A stretch of DNA of 12,204 nt, from assembly GCA_003554445.1 (NCBI GenBank), contig PWGJ01000016.1, forward strand, positions 1-12,204, written 5' to 3'. The notes below the pieces were generated by a model, which worked only from the letters and a program-made list of their open reading frames with translations, was not told the origin of the DNA and made no database searches. Source of the DNA: Candidatus Nealsoniibacteriota bacterium. Its GTDB lineage: Bacteria > Patescibacteriota > Minisyncoccia > Minisyncoccales > PWPS01. Positions within the stretch are counted from its first letter, which is position 1. The number at the start of each line of letters is the position of its first letter. Below are positions 6,401 to 11,971 of the stretch, piece after piece. The position numbers were made by a program, and so were the translations under genes.

Positions 6401-9223
6401 CACATCCCCGGTTATTACCAGGGCTTTAAAGTCATCCAAGGCCTCACTATAGGCAAGAAAGGGTTTCACCTGGATTGTTCCATCGCCGATGCCGATGATC
6501 TCCCCTACTCCCAGATTCAATTTAGCCAGGACCTCCTTGTTGCCCTCAGGGTCTTCCCTGAACTCAAAAAGGTCTTCCGCATTTGCTTCCACCATTTCAT
6601 TTATCTCCCGGGGACTCAAGGCTGCCCCGTCTTCGATCCATTTTAATATTAATTGTTTGCTGGTAACCACCTCCGTCCCGGAGATATCCAGGGTGACCTG
6701 CCTGCCTAAAAAATCCCCCTCTTCCAGGTCGTCCAGGTTCAGATAGCGGTCCTCTTCCCAGGTTAAAACCAGCAGGGGTTTGGGCCCGTCAAACTCTTTC
6801 CAGTCCTCATTTTCATGAATCTCTTTCCCAACATCCAGCAGAGCCGCAAACAGATGGTCGTAGCTCCCGGTAATTTCGTCAATATTTTCCCTGTCGCCAT
6901 CCATTACTTTTTCCACATACTCATTAACCACGTCGGCCATAGAGTAATCACTTTGCAGGTACCATTGGTAAAACATGGCGGCCATGTAGAGCAGCTCTTC
7001 GGTATCTTCACCGGTTATCAGATGAGTCTCCACCCCCTGGTGTTCCTGCACCTGCATGCCGGTGATGGCAAATGCCTCGCTATCCTTCATCAAAATCTCG
7101 GTGCTTCTGTCAATATCCTTCTTGGTGGAGATCCGGAAATTCAGGTCAGTTCTGGCATAGCCCGTACCGGCAGTCTGGCGGGTTCTCACGGCCTGGATGC
7201 CCACCATATCTTTATGGCCATCCCCGGTGAAGTCATAGAAGCTGGTGTGCTGGCCGTGGACGCCATCAATCTCCCTGTTGTCCGGGATCTGGTAGATTCT
7301 GTCTTGCCAGCCCTCGCCGCCGTAAACATCCAGCACGACGAACATGCGCCCCGAGCGGTCGGTAAACATGAGGTCGTCATTGCCGTCCTTGTTGATATCG
7401 TGAATATCCACAGAAAGGCCTTTTTCCAGGTTTCTGAACCAGCTGCGCTGACTCTGATCGGTGGTGTCGGCGGGCAGGTCGTCAATTAAAACCTCGGTCT
7501 GTTTAATGTTGTGTCCTACTATGCCGCCACTTCCACCTTGTTCGCTGTGGTCCAGCATTAACGCAATTTCGTTTTTGCCGGTGTCCTGGTTATACATCTC
7601 GTAAAGATAAAAAACTGTGCCGTAGGCAGTATAGCTTCTGTCGGGAATGTACTTGAAGGCGGCATCCCTGATGTAGCTGTACTTGCGGGGCTGGGGCCAA
7701 TGCCACCAAAAAGAATCACCGAACCGGGAATTCCGCTCCTCTGCAAAAAAACCGTGATTTTCGATGTTGAATTCCTTGCGTGGCCCGGGGCTAAAATGGT
7801 TGGCTGTGACCTCCACTGAGTTGTCGGCGTCATTAACAGTATAGTAAGCTGTATTTCGGACACCCCGGTCCCGGTTGACAATGAACTTGGCGTTATGAAC
7901 CCGGGTCAGGTCGGAATGGGGATCGGGTTCAATTCTCTTCTTCTGGTCTATCCATTCAAACTCATGAACAAATGAAGGGGTGCCTACATCGCCTGCCCGG
8001 TAAACATAAAGGTCTTCATCAAATTCCAGGTTATAATAGACCTTTTCATACACCTTGTTATTCTCCACCCAGTAAACGAACAGGTCGGGTTTGCCACTTT
8101 CACTATAACTGGCGATGTCGCTGCCTAAGTATTCCCGGTTATTGCGGGCATCGAAATCTTCCAGGACAATATCCCGCCATTCTTCCCGGTCTTCCCACTC
8201 TATCACACGCCCGAAGAATCCTTGTGAAAAGTCAAAGACCGGAACCTGGAATTGCTGCAGGGACTGAACCCGGGCAAAAGGCTCCCACCGGCTGGTGACG
8301 GTATGTGTCTGGCCCACCATGAGCCAGCTCAGGCGCACTTCCAGTTCTATTTCATATTTTTCGCCCTGGGGGGTGCCGTGTTCCGCCGGGAAGTGGATAT
8401 TCCCCTCCAGGGCCACCGGCTGGTAATCATGTTCCACGTACTGCAGGGGAATGTAAAGCTGGTCCTGAAAAAGCAGGTAGCCCCATTCTTCCAGCACTTC
8501 TTCATCGGGGTATTCTTCCATATCCACTTCCAGCATGGGGACGATGTGAACATTGTCCTCGGTGGCATCGAAGTTGGTCATCTGCCCCCGGGTGTCCACC
8601 GGCCAGGTCATGACCCGGCTGTTACGGAGCAGGCTTTCCATATCCGCCGGCTGCACCTGCAGCCTCAAATCAGCAGCTTTACCGGAGGGGGTCAGGTTGA
8701 TCTGCTGGCTTTCCGCCGGCTCGAGATGGGAAAAAGGCGACAGGTCGACAGCGTTGGGGACCCGGTCGCCGTCAATGTCCTCGTCCTGTATATCCGGAAT
8801 GCCGTCCCCATCCATGTCCTCGTCCAGCATGTCGGCGGTGATGTTGATGTCTTCGTTGCCTTTGGTCAGGGCATAAAAGTCGGAGATGCCGATGCCGTTG
8901 GTATCATACTTCAAGGGGTCCAGGCTGTTTTCCAGCTTGAACTTGTCGCTCAAGCCGTCACCGATGGTGTCTTCCAGCTCCGGATCCAGGCCGAGCATGC
9001 GTTTTAACTGGTCGGGAAGGCCATCGTCATTGCTGTCGGTATCGTCGTCAATGATAGCTTTCAAGGCCTCCAGGTCCACTACCGTAGAACTGTTGGTGAG
9101 ATTGTCCCCATGGGGACCGTTAGGCTCCGCAAAAGCTCTTTCATGTAGCAATTCCAGCGGTATTAAACCTGTAATCATTATAAGTATTAGCAGTATACTT
9201 AACAACGGTTTAAATTTTCTCAT
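215..9223 (-). CDS. Giant secreted modular surface protein (TSP3-like, FG-GAP-like, glycine zipper, Ig-like, dockerin-like)
   Basis: A single uninterrupted frame encodes 3002 residues. I chose the ATG at 9223 because AGGAGGT lies 9 bases upstream and a clean signal peptide follows at once. In order: signal peptide 1-32 (RKFK, hydrophobic core, AFA cleavage); TSP3-like Asp-rich array ~59-165; unrecognised beta-rich region; FG-GAP/VCBS-like loops at 609-617 and 664-672; hydrophobic glycine-zipper segment ~1002-1079; second TSP3-like array ~1307-1410; cadherin-like segment ~1420-1515; several SbsA/Big_5-like Ig domains ~1528-2068; Ig modules with Y/F-x-WYR near 2155, 2394 and 2796; cadherin-like beta-sandwich domains ~2236-2341 and ~2658-2756; Fn3-like ~2857-2930; degenerate dockerin 2935-3002. 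Repeated Asp loops suggest calcium-stabilised rods outside the cell. There is no LPXTG, SLH domain or C-terminal membrane helix that I can see. Function is unknown; adhesin, S-layer-associated protein or delivery scaffold are all possible. Confidence 0.93.
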   Translation of the reverse strand: MRKFKPLLSILLILIMITGLIPLELLHERAFAEPNGPHGDNLTNSSTVVDLEALKAIIDDDTDSNDDGLPDQLKRMLGLDPELEDTIGDGLSDKFKLENSLDPLKYDTNGIGISDFYALTKGNEDINITADMLDEDMDGDGIPDIQDEDIDGDRVPNAVDLSPFSHLEPAESQQINLTPSGKAADLRLQVQPADMESLLRNSRVMTWPVDTRGQMTNFDATEDNVHIVPMLEVDMEEYPDEEVLEEWGYLLFQDQLYIPLQYVEHDYQPVALEGNIHFPAEHGTPQGEKYEIELEVRLSWLMVGQTHTVTSRWEPFARVQSLQQFQVPVFDFSQGFFGRVIEWEDREEWRDIVLEDFDARNNREYLGSDIASYSESGKPDLFVYWVENNKVYEKVYYNLEFDEDLYVYRAGDVGTPSFVHEFEWIDQKKRIEPDPHSDLTRVHNAKFIVNRDRGVRNTAYYTVNDADNSVEVTANHFSPGPRKEFNIENHGFFAEERNSRFGDSFWWHWPQPRKYSYIRDAAFKYIPDRSYTAYGTVFYLYEMYNQDTGKNEIALMLDHSEQGGSGGIVGHNIKQTEVLIDDLPADTTDQSQRSWFRNLEKGLSVDIHDINKDGNDDLMFTDRSGRMFVVLDVYGGEGWQDRIYQIPDNREIDGVHGQHTSFYDFTGDGHKDMVGIQAVRTRQTAGTGYARTDLNFRISTKKDIDRSTEILMKDSEAFAITGMQVQEHQGVETHLITGEDTEELLYMAAMFYQWYLQSDYSMADVVNEYVEKVMDGDRENIDEITGSYDHLFAALLDVGKEIHENEDWKEFDGPKPLLVLTWEEDRYLNLDDLEEGDFLGRQVTLDISGTEVVTSKQLILKWIEDGAALSPREINEMVEANAEDLFEFREDPEGNKEVLAKLNLGVGEIIGIGDGTIQVKPFLAYSEALDDFKALVITGDVLGGIPMMARIAGTKILPALYGTTTFLPPPGSPILQANDPIYKAKLAKYRAMTGKLQLAGKILKGAGLLIDVGLGVYSGYLYGQAMAGAGGTAFGVVTGLTYGVLTLTYVGTLFLLSIGPGSWVVMGLLMADALIAYFVQDYDGFSAIFDAGVSVLMSLLFDARVYPGTVIRKVEQTDDEDKNRQIYTNSEYGYVLGSQLEDLSQYRILIRAATKNTPANNHTGLSDSRAWIDIRNRSNSVTTENNRYKSKDHISKVNGYWQRDYLWDFHNILTFEKPGLALAVDEHTSFWYRLIGSVTETRTLWWTNTEYEYVSDSISSKSAIYYDVMPDSLEMFWEFFDFIDWDENSEHPFPRVKHNEIAYRSPYYDYNGDGVPDRIKKEYDLNPELADTNGDGLTDFEKLKLGLEPLSDDTDGDGVSDYTEVNVPVELEITTSEGSVTAWAYSDPLLYDTSGDGYNDAQKRGDGLNPATRHTHGHVLFDYNEYAPELIQEFEDMEVVDLDWLEFNLAEYITDQDGDDLMFTVSHGEVEENENGDYIWTYQFNMAENGRYVELTIEANDLRGGILKTSFLVFDESGPAIVQIRADYDDAPSIDPVNLEHFLQPLPSNPGFYTRFNKPIDFDEIDGESIFIGPLGDRAHLDADSNFDPLSTAVDISLLDEETFYEISITRSEAIVEDGIEYQLFIPGDAVQDRDPEDPYSMDKDYEIRFFTEDNEQPKIVEVRYGLDGTGSAWDLNNPLVIEFNEDIILADTRYPAFAAASDPYRRKFPIRKHDGTYIGEGEGHLLMNMIDSKTIQVEIEPNYLENNTTYRLQKTPEGSRYDIRDLAGNIFETFYLGENIPTFDTGDVRGPAINEDRNNSIRADEQNLADGKSYDNYEVDIRENGEIHINFDQPIYPGSLYDNIVLAYGGSIHLWMYDVMRDEVKGTNLPHEIRIEDEKLIITPEVPFAADNEYIAYTVYIPSKALVDSTGNTIFEQKRYDHSNTRWSADYNDFTQVVRARREDNADAIGIFPVVIDHVAVPREWGHRSILEAMINYPEGDKNIVIPGKTLMAVLSDRVNSLNVEDISLWKLDDEGSEMETIAHSAHFTPGSNVVLITPHTELDSDAEYKIKFAESEIEIVIEGPEGGIMLENPPVFIPEGELFNYTFANPASESVFTISNEAAEQGFSGGNDMSPDSFVGMNRVGEVLGISGGIGRYYDMFNDRFERKEDLLTYQWYRGDTADPAGAEPIAGADKILYIPRAEDEGKYLFLKLQVDFEGLDDYIPEELRYGFTEYEIMSPALGPVMPAFHAGTELQDISVLAEGEEGAELLANFNNEVTAYEISVPPGTTMVRVIPEFDEALNSFVRINGLPAEYWKDVEEDGEPLPDGLEIALEMGENTIYVTSTAENYLAQKVFVININRDAETEGDIGDVPPEARFVKIQNDKEYFTGKTLTGTYKFFDELSREEEGTTYQWYRHPENNAASREPISGATGLTYTVIEDDVDHYLSFEVTPKARDSVAGEPELSWWIGPVGLVNDKETGIVDIEVLYSGDNILGDYEPGKKIYPTFFASEEGDSTITIQVTGGDNVSINGTPGDTATFDFYEDRLIEVVADSVNLGEPTSYFIILSDEPIPAAIFIEGEEEIELGEDDETVRWHARVYDQYGNEMEEDVDWNTAEIPGEYDYIIWGTHSDRLTIDIPADSASYTINVEAWVKNVGDVSEEKPLEVMGKPPAQLSALTENLAADFEPPFDGGTYEYYLAAGKEEMEVSLTATLEDATISYSYEDRTEGWVENKEVPSGTAETINLNVGENSIIIEVTKEGHLTSIYTVIINREPPEISGVVSITGEARYGEELTADLSGIIYTPETTADEPTFKWYRDGTEIAGATGATYILTEADIGSVVTVTVTADGINATGSVTSEATATVTKAAGPEAPGAPEMAGRTTTSITLHEIAGAEYNIDGGPWQDSPEFSDLEPGTAYEFRARIKETATHFASAESIPAAIATEEEEEIRYGYVLDGETITVADAIVVLRHIVGISYLEKDALQRAKVSEGDGPVSVQDAILILRYIVELIDKFPIEH
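430..2850 (-). other. C-terminal stalk: WYR-type Ig, cadherin-like beta-sandwich and Fn3-like modules
   Basis: Residues about 2125-2931 alternate two module types. Ig modules show Y/F-x-WYR followed by IAGA..., GATGLTY or GATGATY and a D-x-G/D-x-Y-or-V pattern (WYR near residues 2155, 2394 and 2796). Cadherin-like beta-sandwich (PF12733-like) modules contain GENTIYVTSTAEN or GENSIIIEVTKEG and end in VININRD or VIINREPP. A final Fn3-like domain includes FSDLEPGTAYEFRAR. A linker of five consecutive Glu residues precedes the dockerin-like end. Confidence 0.65.
3020..4640 (-). other. Tandem SbsA/Big_5-like Ig domains
   Basis: Roughly residues 1528-2068 form several Ig-like domains of the type seen in S-layer proteins: each has a strand such as FNKPIDFDEI, IEFNEDIILA, INFDQPIYPGSL or LSDRVNSLNVEDI ('F-x-x-P/D' entering the domain) and ends with strands of the type 'Y-x-I/V-x-I/F' (YEIRFFTED, YIAYTVYIP, YKIKFAE). 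Domain borders are approximate and I count about four. They likely form a rod-like stalk on the cell surface. Confidence 0.6.
4992..5302 (-). repeat. Central TSP3-like Asp repeat array
   Basis: Residues about 1307-1410 contain DYNGDGVPD, DTNGDGLTD, DTDGDGVSD and, after a roughly 30-residue insertion, DTSGDGYND. The spacing words LNPELADTNGDG and LEPLSDDTDGDG match the usual 'NP...DTDGDG' form of bacterial TSP3-like arrays. This array is closer to consensus than the N-terminal one and marks the end of the hydrophobic and FG-GAP-containing half of the protein and the start of the Ig-rich stalk. Confidence 0.82.
5985..6222 (-). other. Hydrophobic glycine-zipper segment with probable helical hairpin
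   Basis: Residues about 1001-1080 of the otherwise soluble, acidic giant protein are strongly hydrophobic. Glycines recur every four residues at 1015, 1019, 1023, then 1031, 1035, 1039 and 1043, and again at 1051, with Ala1027 and Leu1047 at the skipped positions. A turn SIGPGS (1057-1062) separates a helix of about 25 residues (1032-1056) from a second of about 17 (1063-1079). GxxxGxxxG zippers are typical of tightly packed membrane helices, including pore-forming and channel proteins. The actual membrane topology is inferred. Confidence 0.65.
7199..7411 (-). other. FG-GAP/VCBS-like calcium-loop pair in the giant protein
   Basis: Two Asp-rich loops lie about 55 residues apart: DINKDGNDDL (residues 609-618) and DFTGDGHKDMV (664-674). 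Each is followed by a beta-strand-like stretch, as in FG-GAP/VCBS beta-propeller blades. A possible further blade is DIASYSESGKPDLFVYW, roughly at residues 365-385. Only a few blades are recognisable, so a complete seven-bladed propeller is not shown; this could be a partial or highly diverged propeller. Confidence 0.55.
8735..9049 (-). repeat. N-terminal TSP3-like / EF-loop Asp repeat array
   Basis: Residues about 59-165 of the giant protein carry successive DxDxDGxxD-type loops, for example DTDSNDDGLPD, DTIGDGLSD, DTNGIGISD and DMDGDGIPD followed by DIDGDRVPN. Such thrombospondin-type-3-like loops typically bind calcium and form a stiff spacer in bacterial surface proteins. Some copies lack canonical ligands (DTNGIG), so calcium occupancy may vary between copies. 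Confidence 0.8.
9125..9223 (-). other. Signal peptide of the giant protein
   Basis: Residues 1-32 have the Sec type I pattern: basic n-region (Arg2, Lys3, Lys5), a long Leu/Ile-rich core (about residues 7-23), then Ala30-Phe31-Ala32 as the probable cleavage site before Glu33-Pro34. There is no lipobox cysteine, so a lipoprotein is unlikely. The signal places the mature ~2970-residue protein outside the cytoplasmic membrane. Confidence 0.88.
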
Positions 9224-9232
9224 GAACAGTAA

Positions 9233-9239
9233 ACCTCCT
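9233..9239 (-). promoter_or_regulatory. Strong ribosome binding site of the giant gene
   Basis: AGGAGGT on the minus strand lies 9 bases before the ATG at 9223. It decides between this start and an in-frame ATG at 9262, which has no such site. Confidence 0.9.
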
Positions 9240-9272
9240 GATAAACTATTCTGAATTCCCATAATTATAATA

Positions 9273-9301
9273 ATTATATTGTTTTACAGCTAATACTACA
9301 A
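9273..9301 (-). promoter_or_regulatory. Sigma-A-like promoter of the giant gene
   Basis: On the minus strand TTGTAG (9301-9296), a 17-base spacer and a perfect TATAAT (9278-9273) fit a housekeeping promoter. Transcription would begin near 9266, giving a leader of about 43 bases that contains the AGGAGGT site. A second TATAAT (9269-9264) lies three bases after the first and could give a slightly later start. Confidence 0.65.
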
Positions 9302-9330
9302 TGTGCTAAAGGACAGTTCCGTGAACAATT

Positions 9331-9439
9331 AAGTACAGTCTTCTAATATCCGGACAAATCGTTTATTATGGCGCCTGCCTCCCCAACTGAAAAATTGTAC
9401 AAAAAAAAGAACAGCCTATTACTATCAACGACTGTACTT
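9331..9439. promoter_or_regulatory. 10-bp inverted repeat upstream of the giant gene
   Basis: AAGTACAGTC (9331-9340) and its exact reverse complement GACTGTACTT (9430-9439) face each other 89 bases apart. The proximal arm lies about 30 bases upstream of the predicted -35 element; the distal arm overlaps the predicted terminator stem of the response-regulator gene. A shorter GTTC-CGT-GAAC repeat sits at 9316-9326. The arms could be paired binding sites for a dimeric regulator, or could pair in a read-through RNA. Operator function is inferred. Confidence 0.4.
9401..9438 (-). terminator. Probable intrinsic terminator after the response regulator gene
   Basis: On the minus strand ACAGTC (9435-9430) pairs with GGCTGT (9416-9411), one pair being a G-T wobble. 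After a T-T mismatch, two more pairs extend the stem. The loop is 13 bases, and the stem runs directly into a T tract (9408-9401). It lies about 30 bases after the response-regulator stop. The stem is modest in strength, but position and T-run support termination of the kinase-regulator operon. Confidence 0.5.
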
Positions 9440-9467
9440 TTAGACATTAACAATGACACATATGCAA

Positions 9468-10142
9468 TCAGTTCCTGTCGCCGTTAAAACCCATCCGGGC
9501 GGCATAGGCAATTACCTGGGCCCTGCTTTTCATATGCAACAGTTCAATGATTTTTCCCATGTGGTATTTAACTGTGCGCTCTGTAAGTCCCAGAGCCTTA
9601 CCTGTCTCTTTATAGGTCATCCCTTTCGCTACTAATTCAAGAACCTCCATCTGCCGGTCGGTAAGCCGGGTCAGTTTCGCTTCTTTTATTTTATTAAACA
9701 TGGGTTTGTTTTCTTCGGTGCTTTTTCGCCTGAACTCACGAAAAAGCTTGGCCGCCAGCTCCGGTGACAGTGGTACCTCTCCCCGGTGCAGCCCCGTAAT
9801 CATATTAACCAGCTCTGTATCGTTGAGATTTTTAAGCAGATACCCGGAGGCTCCCAGTTTTATTGCTTCAAAAAGGTGTTCATCATCCTCCGACGTGGTC
9901 AGCATAACAACTTTAATCTCAGGCATTTCGGCCTTTATCAGCTTCAAAACATCAATTCCGCTGTATTCAGGCATGATAATATCCAGCAAAATGATCTCCG
10001 GCTTTAGTTCACGGGCTTTTTTTAATGCTTCCTGCGCATCAATCGCGATACCCACTACATCAATATCCCGGGTTTCCAGCAAATACTTAAGCCCTTTGGC
10101 AAAGAGCGGGTGGTCGTCAACCAGCAAAACTTTCAGTGACAT
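9468..10142 (-). CDS. NarL/LuxR-family response regulator
   Basis: The 224-residue protein is the cytoplasmic, DNA-binding output partner of the adjacent kinase. The receiver domain (about 1-120) shows the acidic pair Asp9-Asp10, the phosphoacceptor Asp54 in LLDIIMP, Thr82/Thr83 and Lys104. A LuxR-type helix-turn-helix follows at about 157-220 (LTDRQMEVLELVAKGMTYKE, then LGLTERTVKYHMGKI). Length is normal for NarL/DegU-type regulators. I chose the ATG at 10142 because AAGGAG (10157-10152) is 9 bases upstream and the protein then begins MSLKVLLVDDHP, the usual receiver start. It overlaps the kinase gene by 26 bases, implying translational coupling. Its targets are unknown; the giant gene next door is a candidate. 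Confidence 0.95.
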   Translation of the reverse strand: MSLKVLLVDDHPLFAKGLKYLLETRDIDVVGIAIDAQEALKKARELKPEIILLDIIMPEYSGIDVLKLIKAEMPEIKVVMLTTSEDDEHLFEAIKLGASGYLLKNLNDTELVNMITGLHRGEVPLSPELAAKLFREFRRKSTEENKPMFNKIKEAKLTRLTDRQMEVLELVAKGMTYKETGKALGLTERTVKYHMGKIIELLHMKSRAQVIAYAARMGFNGDRN

Positions 10143-11853
10143 GCTTATCATCTCCTTCTGTGAGAGGTAAACATAATATAATAGTGCACCCCTTTCCCGG
10201 AACAGATTCGATCTGGAGCTGGGCGCCAATCTCTTCGGCCCGTTCCTGCATAATGGCAAGCCCGTATTTCCTGCTTTCTTCTTTATTTACCGTCAGGCAA
10301 TCAAACCCTTTTCCATCGTCCTTCACTTTTAAATGCAACTCTTTCTCAGAAGCCGTAAAGGAAATTTGCACGTTTTCAGCTTCAGAGTGCTTGCGGATAT
10401 TGTTAAGGGCTTCTTTGAGAATAAATAAAATGTTAATCTTAATGTTAAGGTATAATGTCTCTGGTGTATCTTTAGGCGAAATATCCAAAATAACGCTTAT
10501 ACCGGTCTGTTTTTCAAACTGTTCAACCTCTCTGACTAATGCTCCCCCGAAATCCTTCTCTATCAATGCCGAAAATCTGCTCTGTTGGATATATTCACGG
10601 ATATCTCTATGTGCTGCCTGAGTTGCCTCAATTAACTCCGATACTTTGTCTGACGCTATATCTACATGGGCTTTCTTAAGTTCATTTCTAATTCCTTGTG
10701 CCTGAACATTTAAAAAACCCATTACCTGTCCCAAATTATCATGCAAATCCCTGGATAATCTTTCTCTTTCTTCAGATATGGTAAGTTGCCTGCTTTGTTC
10801 CAGAATGTGAAGTTGGGCATTTCTGATTTCTGTAACATCTCGTATAAGAATAACACTACCTGTCCGTGTATTAAGTTTATTATATATAGGGAGTAATTGC
10901 ACCTCATAATAGCATTCACTGCCTTTTTGTTTAGAAAACACTTTATATTCCATGTTTTTTCCTTGCCACAGCGCCTCAGAGACATCTCCAAAAACCGACA
11001 TTGCTTCCTGAAGCGGAAGACCTATAATGGCTTTCTTCTCTTTCTCAAGCTGTTCCTGAGCCAGGATATTAGCATCTACGACAATACCATTATTATCTAT
11101 AACTATCATACCTATATTAAAATTATCCACTGCCACATCCCGGGCAACAGGAATAACTGCAAAAAGCTGATACCGGAAAAGGCCCACGGCAGCAATAATA
11201 CCTGATAATCCCAGGAAAACAGGGGTAATATCAAATCCTTTAACAGGTGACATCGATAATCCGTATAAAATGTTTGGAATAATGCTTATAATAGGGCTTA
11301 CAAAAAGTGCAACCGCCTGCATACGGTAGATAGATCTGTGTATAAAAGCCGCTCTTGCAATAATCAAAATATATATTATTACAATTGTATACCCATAAAT
11401 CAGATGCAGCCAAAAAAACGGTCCATATGATTTTTCAATGACCGGAAAACTTCCGCTATAATCAAGGGCAAAATCATACCTGATAAGCCCGTGTGATTGA
11501 TCTGTCCAGACGAGAAGGATAATAATAGCCGGAATAATGAAAAGCGGGAGTATTCGGGACGGACGGGTCCATTCTTTTGCCCCCGTAAATTGCAGAACCA
11601 TATAGAGCCAGAATATATTCATAGTAGTATAGGAAAAATACTGCATATTGGCCCAGAATAGCTTTGTGGAAAGGTCCGTTCCGGCCATCTCAAGGCCATT
11701 GGCAAAAGTCCAGAAGGCAAAATTCAGCATGCACAAGCCAAACGCTTTTGAACCTGTTACTTTCCGGTAACGCAGGGAAAAGAATGCTAAAAACAGCAGT
11801 ATTGCAAGTGATATCCCCAGTAACCAAAGGTAAGGTATATACTGAAATTGCAA
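10117..11853 (-). CDS. Sensor histidine kinase: 7TM, PAS, HisKA_3, HATPase
   Basis: The 578-residue membrane kinase would phosphorylate the downstream regulator. Seven hydrophobic helices (about 7-27, 37-57, 68-90, 101-118, 144-168, 178-200, 209-229) resemble the HisKA_7TM sensor module. A PAS domain spans about 238-348 (FNIGMIVIDNNGIVVDAN). The HisKA_3 segment has EERERLSRDLHDNLGQ with the phosphoacceptor His371. The ATPase domain has the N box EALNNIRKH (481-489), DDGKGFD (512-518) and the final GKGCTIILCLP. All catalytic motifs look intact. The start is TTG (11853), preceded at 9 bases by GGAAGG; the first helix starts at once, so later starts would break the sensor. The sensed signal is unknown. 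Base composition is more AT-rich than in the giant gene. Confidence 0.95.
   Translation of the reverse strand: MQFQYIPYLWLLGISLAILLFLAFFSLRYRKVTGSKAFGLCMLNFAFWTFANGLEMAGTDLSTKLFWANMQYFSYTTMNIFWLYMVLQFTGAKEWTRPSRILPLFIIPAIIILLVWTDQSHGLIRYDFALDYSGSFPVIEKSYGPFFWLHLIYGYTIVIIYILIIARAAFIHRSIYRMQAVALFVSPIISIIPNILYGLSMSPVKGFDITPVFLGLSGIIAAVGLFRYQLFAVIPVARDVAVDNFNIGMIVIDNNGIVVDANILAQEQLEKEKKAIIGLPLQEAMSVFGDVSEALWQGKNMEYKVFSKQKGSECYYEVQLLPIYNKLNTRTGSVILIRDVTEIRNAQLHILEQSRQLTISEERERLSRDLHDNLGQVMGFLNVQAQGIRNELKKAHVDIASDKVSELIEATQAAHRDIREYIQQSRFSALIEKDFGGALVREVEQFEKQTGISVILDISPKDTPETLYLNIKINILFILKEALNNIRKHSEAENVQISFTASEKELHLKVKDDGKGFDCLTVNKEESRKYGLAIMQERAEEIGAQLQIESVPGKGCTIILCLPLTEGDDKHVTESFAG
10152..10157 (-). 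promoter_or_regulatory. Ribosome binding site of the response regulator, inside the kinase gene
   Basis: AAGGAG lies 9 bases before the ATG at 10142 and directly abuts another in-frame ATG at 10151, which is therefore too close to be used. The site is within the last codons of the kinase gene. Confidence 0.85.
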
Positions 11854-11860
11854 ATTGTTG

Positions 11861-11891
11861 TTCCTTCCTTTCTTTTCTTTTCTTTTTTTTC
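11861..11891 (-). promoter_or_regulatory. Polypurine leader with the kinase ribosome binding site
   Basis: Thirty-one consecutive bases are purines on the minus strand (A-rich with spaced G). GGAAGG (11868-11863) at the downstream end serves the TTG start 9 bases further on. An unstructured A-rich leader may offset the weak start codon. Confidence 0.6.
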
Positions 11892-11925
11892 AGGGTTCAG
11901 CTTTTATTTTTGTTTGGTTAACTTT

Positions 11926-11934
11926 ATTATATCA
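11926..11934 (-). promoter_or_regulatory. Extended -10 promoter of the kinase-regulator operon
   Basis: TGATATAAT on the minus strand is a perfect extended -10 element (TGnTATAAT). No good -35 hexamer is seen at the usual distance, which extended -10 promoters tolerate. Transcription would start near 11919, leaving a leader of about 65 bases. It lies entirely in the gap after the PH-domain gene, so the two-component pair can be transcribed on its own. Confidence 0.6.
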
Positions 11935-11971
11935 TTTGTCATTCATTCTTTTGCAGGATTTTACAACTACA

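Noticed and set aside
8252..9007. Plus-strand open frame of about 250 codons opposite the N-terminal part of the giant gene
   Set aside because: It is antisense to a clearly coding region with signal peptide and Asp-loop motifs, and its translation shows no recognisable domain. It is explained as a shadow of the minus-strand codon bias.
9224..9262. Longer giant protein starting at the ATG at 9262
   Set aside because: No ribosome binding site precedes it and it would lie only a few bases after the predicted transcription start. The ATG at 9223 has AGGAGGT at 9 bases and an immediate signal peptide.
10143..10259. N-terminal extension of the response regulator upstream of 10142
   Set aside because: The extra 39 residues overlap the kinase ATPase region out of frame and do not resemble a receiver domain; the start at 10142 has a proper ribosome binding site and begins the fold.
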